Shown piece by piece: positions 39,339 through 41,607 of a DNA stretch of 41,607 nucleotides (position 1 is its first letter; each line of letters begins with the position of its first letter). The notes beneath the pieces were generated by a model. The model had not been told where the DNA came from. It was given only the letters and a program-made list of their open reading frames with translations, and made no database searches. The stretch is from a bacterium (GTDB taxonomy: Bacteria; Sysuimicrobiota; Sysuimicrobiia; Sysuimicrobiales; Segetimicrobiaceae), in assembly GCA_035945995.1 (NCBI GenBank), contig DASYZR010000131.1, positions 1 to 41,607 on the forward strand, read 5' to 3'. The position numbers were made by a program, and so were the translations under genes.

Positions 39339-40388
39339 ATGAGCGCACCTGAAGCAAGGGCGGTCAAACCACGCGAGGACGTGACCCCCACGAGCCTGGG
39401 GCTCAGCGACGCGGACGTCCTCGACATGTATTACTACGTCCGCCTCGCCCGCGCCGTCGACGACCGAATGTGGGCGCTGCAGCGGTCGGGCGGCGCGGCG
39501 TTCGTCATCTCCGGACAGGGCCACGAAGGCGCGCAGGTCGGCGCGATCTACGCGCTCAACCGCGAGAAGGACTGGCTGGTGCCGTTCTATCGCTCCGTCG
39601 CCGCGGTGCTGACCAAGGGCATGCCGGCGGCGGAGATCTTTCTTATTCAGCTCGGCAAGGCGGCCGACCCGAGCAGCGGCGGCCGGCAGATGCCGGGCCA
39701 CTACGGGCACCGCCATCACAAGATTCTCTCGACCAGCAGTCCGGTCGCGACACAGGCGCTCCACGCCGCGGGCATCGCCTATGCCGCGAAGGTCCGCCGG
39801 ACCGGCGAGATCGCGCTCACCGAGCTCGGCGAGGGCTCGACGAGCGAAGGGGACTTTGCGGAGGCGCTCAACTTCGCCGCGATCCACCGGCTCGGCGTGA
39901 TCTTCATGGTGGAGAACAACGGGTACGCGATCTCGGTGCCGCTCAGCAAGCAGATGGCCGTCCCCAATGTGGCGATGCGCGCCGCCGGTTTCGGCCTCGC
40001 GGGCGTGACGGTCGACGGCAGCCACGTGCTCCAGACGTACGCCGCGGCGAGGGACGCCGTGGCGCGCGCCCGCCGCGGCGAGGGGCCGACGCTCCTCGAG
40101 GTCATGGTCCCCCGCCTGACCGCGCACAGCAGCGACGACAGCCAGGAGAAGTATCGGTCCGGCGACGAGATTGCGCGCGACCGTGCGCGGGATCCGGTGC
40201 ACGTGTTCACCGACGAACTCCGGGGCTGGGGCATCCTGACCGACGTGCGCGAGCAGGAGATCCTCTCCCGCATCCAGCACGAGATCGACCTCGGCACGGA
40301 GATGGCGGAAGAAGCGGCCCTGCCCGATCCCGCGACCGCGACGCGCCACGTGTACGCCGAGCCGCCCGGACCGGGGCTGCGCGTGTAA
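39339..40388 (+). CDS. 2-oxoacid dehydrogenase E1 alpha subunit
   Basis: The thiamine-diphosphate-binding half of an E1 decarboxylase. The 349-residue protein has SGQGHEGAQVGAIYALN and the ThDP motif from GEGSTSEGDF (164-173) to ENNGYAIS, in which E165 stands where GDG has Asp, as in branched-chain and acetoin-type E1 alphas. The phosphorylation-loop region SSDDSQEKYRSGDEI is typical of the BkdA group. Branched-chain 2-oxoacid or pyruvate are both possible substrates. ATG 39339 follows GGAAGGGG. The 153-nt gap before it holds no feature I can support. It is 1 nt from the beta subunit gene. Confidence 0.93.
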   Translation: MSAPEARAVKPREDVTPTSLGLSDADVLDMYYYVRLARAVDDRMWALQRSGGAAFVISGQGHEGAQVGAIYALNREKDWLVPFYRSVAAVLTKGMPAAEIFLIQLGKAADPSSGGRQMPGHYGHRHHKILSTSSPVATQALHAAGIAYAAKVRRTGEIALTELGEGSTSEGDFAEALNFAAIHRLGVIFMVENNGYAISVPLSKQMAVPNVAMRAAGFGLAGVTVDGSHVLQTYAAARDAVARARRGEGPTLLEVMVPRLTAHSSDDSQEKYRSGDEIARDRARDPVHVFTDELRGWGILTDVREQEILSRIQHEIDLGTEMAEEAALPDPATATRHVYAEPPGPGLRV

Positions 40389-40389
40389 C

Positions 40390-41373
40390 ATGGCCGACAA
40401 GCGCTATCTCGACGCGATCCACGACGCCCTGCACGAGGAGATGTCGCGCGACGAACGCATCGTCGTGATGGGCGAGGACGTCGGACGGAAAGGCGGCGTG
40501 TTCGGGGTCACGGACGGCCTCTACGAGATCTTCGGCGAAGCCCGCGTGCTCGACACGCCGCTCGCCGAATCGTGCATCATCGGCGTGGCCCTCGGCATGT
40601 CGGTGAACGGCCTGATCCCGGTGCCCGAGATCCAGTTCGCCGACTTCATTCATCCCGCGTTCGACCAGATTCTGAGCGAAGTAGCGCGCCTCAGGTACCG
40701 GTCCAACAACGATTACGCCTGCCCGATGACGATCCGCGTGCCCTACGGCGGCGGCGTGCACGGCGCCCTGTACCATTCGCAGTCCATCGAGGCGTTCTAC
40801 GCGCACGTCCCGGGGCTCAAGATCGTCGCGCCGGCCACGCCGGACGACGCGAAGGGGCTGCTCAAGGCCGCGATCCGGGATCCAGATCCGGTGATGTACC
40901 TCGAACACAAGAAACTCTATCGCTCCGTCCGCGGCGACGTGCCGGACGCCGATCATCTTGTGCCGATCGGGCCGGCGGTGGTGCGCCGCCCCGGCCGGGA
41001 CCTCAGCATTTTTGCCTACGGCTTGATGCTGCACGAGGCGCTCGCGGCGGCCGAGACGCTGAGCGGGGAGGGCATCGAGGCCGAGGTCGTGGACCTCCGC
41101 ACGATCAAGCCGCTCGACGCGGGGACCATTCTCGCGTCCGTCGAGCGGACCAACCGCGCGCTCATCGTCCACGAGGACAACCGGTTTGGCGGGTTCGGCG
41201 CCGAGATCGCGGCCACGATCGCCGAGGAAGGCTTCCGGTATCTGGACGCTCCGCCGACGCGGCTGTGCGGGCCGGATGTCCCCGGCGTGCCGTTCTCGCC
41301 GCCGCTCGAGACCTGGTTCATGCTGGACCGCGAGAAAATCGCGGCGGCGGCGCGCAACGTCGTCGCCTACTGA
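40390..41373 (+). CDS. 2-oxoacid dehydrogenase E1 beta subunit
   Basis: A 327-residue partner of E1 alpha that binds the ThDP pyrimidine. Key features are MGEDVGRKGGVFGVTDGL, the conserved DTPLAESCIIGVALGMSVNG with the glutamate that activates ThDP, VPYGGGVHGALYHSQSIEAF and the C-terminal ALIVHEDNRFGGFGAEIAA. The heterotetramer decarboxylates the 2-oxoacid and acylates the E2 lipoyl group. ATG 40390 directly follows the E1 alpha stop, and the next start is 1 nt after its own stop, so translation of all three is tight. Confidence 0.95.
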   Translation: MADKRYLDAIHDALHEEMSRDERIVVMGEDVGRKGGVFGVTDGLYEIFGEARVLDTPLAESCIIGVALGMSVNGLIPVPEIQFADFIHPAFDQILSEVARLRYRSNNDYACPMTIRVPYGGGVHGALYHSQSIEAFYAHVPGLKIVAPATPDDAKGLLKAAIRDPDPVMYLEHKKLYRSVRGDVPDADHLVPIGPAVVRRPGRDLSIFAYGLMLHEALAAAETLSGEGIEAEVVDLRTIKPLDAGTILASVERTNRALIVHEDNRFGGFGAEIAATIAEEGFRYLDAPPTRLCGPDVPGVPFSPPLETWFMLDREKIAAAARNVVAY

Positions 41374-41374
41374 A

Positions 41375-41607
41375 ATGCCGACCGAGATCCGCATGCCCCA
41401 ACTGGGCGAGAGCGTACACGAAGGGACGCTCGGCCGGTGGCTCAAACAGGCCGGGGATCCCGTGGCCAAGTACGAGCCGCTGGTCGAGGTGATTACCGAC
41501 AAGGTCAACGTCGAGATGCCGTCGCCGTTTGCCGGCGTGCTGGACCAGATCCTGGTGCAGGAAGGGCAGACGGTCACCGCCGGGACCGTGATCGCGACGA
41601 TTCGGGA
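41375..41607 (+). CDS. 2-oxoacid dehydrogenase E2 (lipoyl acyltransferase), 3' truncated
   Basis: Only the first 77 codons are in the window. They encode one lipoyl domain: MPQLGESVHEGTLGRWLKQ at the start, and the lipoylated lysine K43 in EVITDKVNVEMPSPFAG. The sequence resembles the lipoyl domains of BkdB/OdhB-type E2. The peripheral-subunit-binding and catalytic domains must lie beyond the end. The lipoyl group is recharged by the dihydrolipoyl dehydrogenase encoded at 34860-36251. Confidence 0.93.
   Translation, partial: MPTEIRMPQLGESVHEGTLGRWLKQAGDPVAKYEPLVEVITDKVNVEMPSPFAGVLDQILVQEGQTVTAGTVIATIR

Overview
The window is a 41.6 kb stretch of a high-GC bacterial chromosome, probably from a free-living soil or sediment bacterium. 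GC is roughly two thirds, genes are packed head to tail with ATGA/GTGA/TTGA overlaps, and GTG and TTG starts are common. The SUF gene order (sufC-B-D-Rieske-S-U), the PASTA-type Ser/Thr kinase and the complex I fragment fit a lineage related to Terrabacteria (Chloroflexota, Armatimonadota, candidate phyla). I cannot name the phylum from sequence alone. No tRNA, rRNA, CRISPR array, transposase or prophage gene was seen.

Layout. (1) 1-837: the 3' part of a beta-propeller/membrane protein. (2) 877-8144, minus strand: a peptidoglycan-recycling operon in the order GNAT, family 5 substrate-binding protein, two permeases, MurQ, AnmK, beta-lactamase-fold hydrolase. NagA (8219-9364) is divergent. Together they take imported anhydro-MurNAc material to glucosamine-6-phosphate. 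(3) 9397-14242: glutamate synthase large subunit behind a ykkC-family riboswitch with an intrinsic terminator. (4) 14293-17353: an acyl-CoA ligase overlapping a flavoprotein of the 4-hydroxybutyryl-CoA dehydratase/HpaB family that appears to have lost its cluster cysteines. (5) 17434-20009: a fused MntA-HepT-like protein with decayed catalytic motifs, overlapping a PASTA kinase. (6) 20037-21976: an Nfu-N domain protein, a small zincin, a TetR regulator with a near-perfect promoter and 18-bp operator, and pyrE. A cyclase-family hydrolase converges on pyrE.

(7) 22876-28969: the iron-sulfur assembly operon with its promoter, a 27-codon leader ORF and SufC-SufB-SufD-Rieske-SufS-SufU. (8) 29132-32080: complex I subunits in the unusual order B-D-I-C, with no membrane-arm genes here. 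(9) 32208-34847: a membrane-anchored sulfite-oxidase-family molybdoenzyme, peptide deformylase and a DUF2203 protein. (10) 34860-41607: dihydrolipoyl dehydrogenase, then an exported PQQ dehydrogenase/cupredoxin/small exported protein module, then E1 alpha, E1 beta and a truncated E2 of a 2-oxoacid dehydrogenase.

The most unusual structure is a family of ~72-95 bp tandem repeat modules. They sit immediately before the ribosome binding sites of sufD and nuoB, and in diverged form before gltB. Each sufD and nuoB copy carries an inverted repeat (GATCCAG-N6-CTGGATC) in its core. All three downstream genes belong to iron-sulfur biology. A second dispersed family of short CCCC/GGGG palindromes lies in protein linkers, protein ends and gaps throughout the window.
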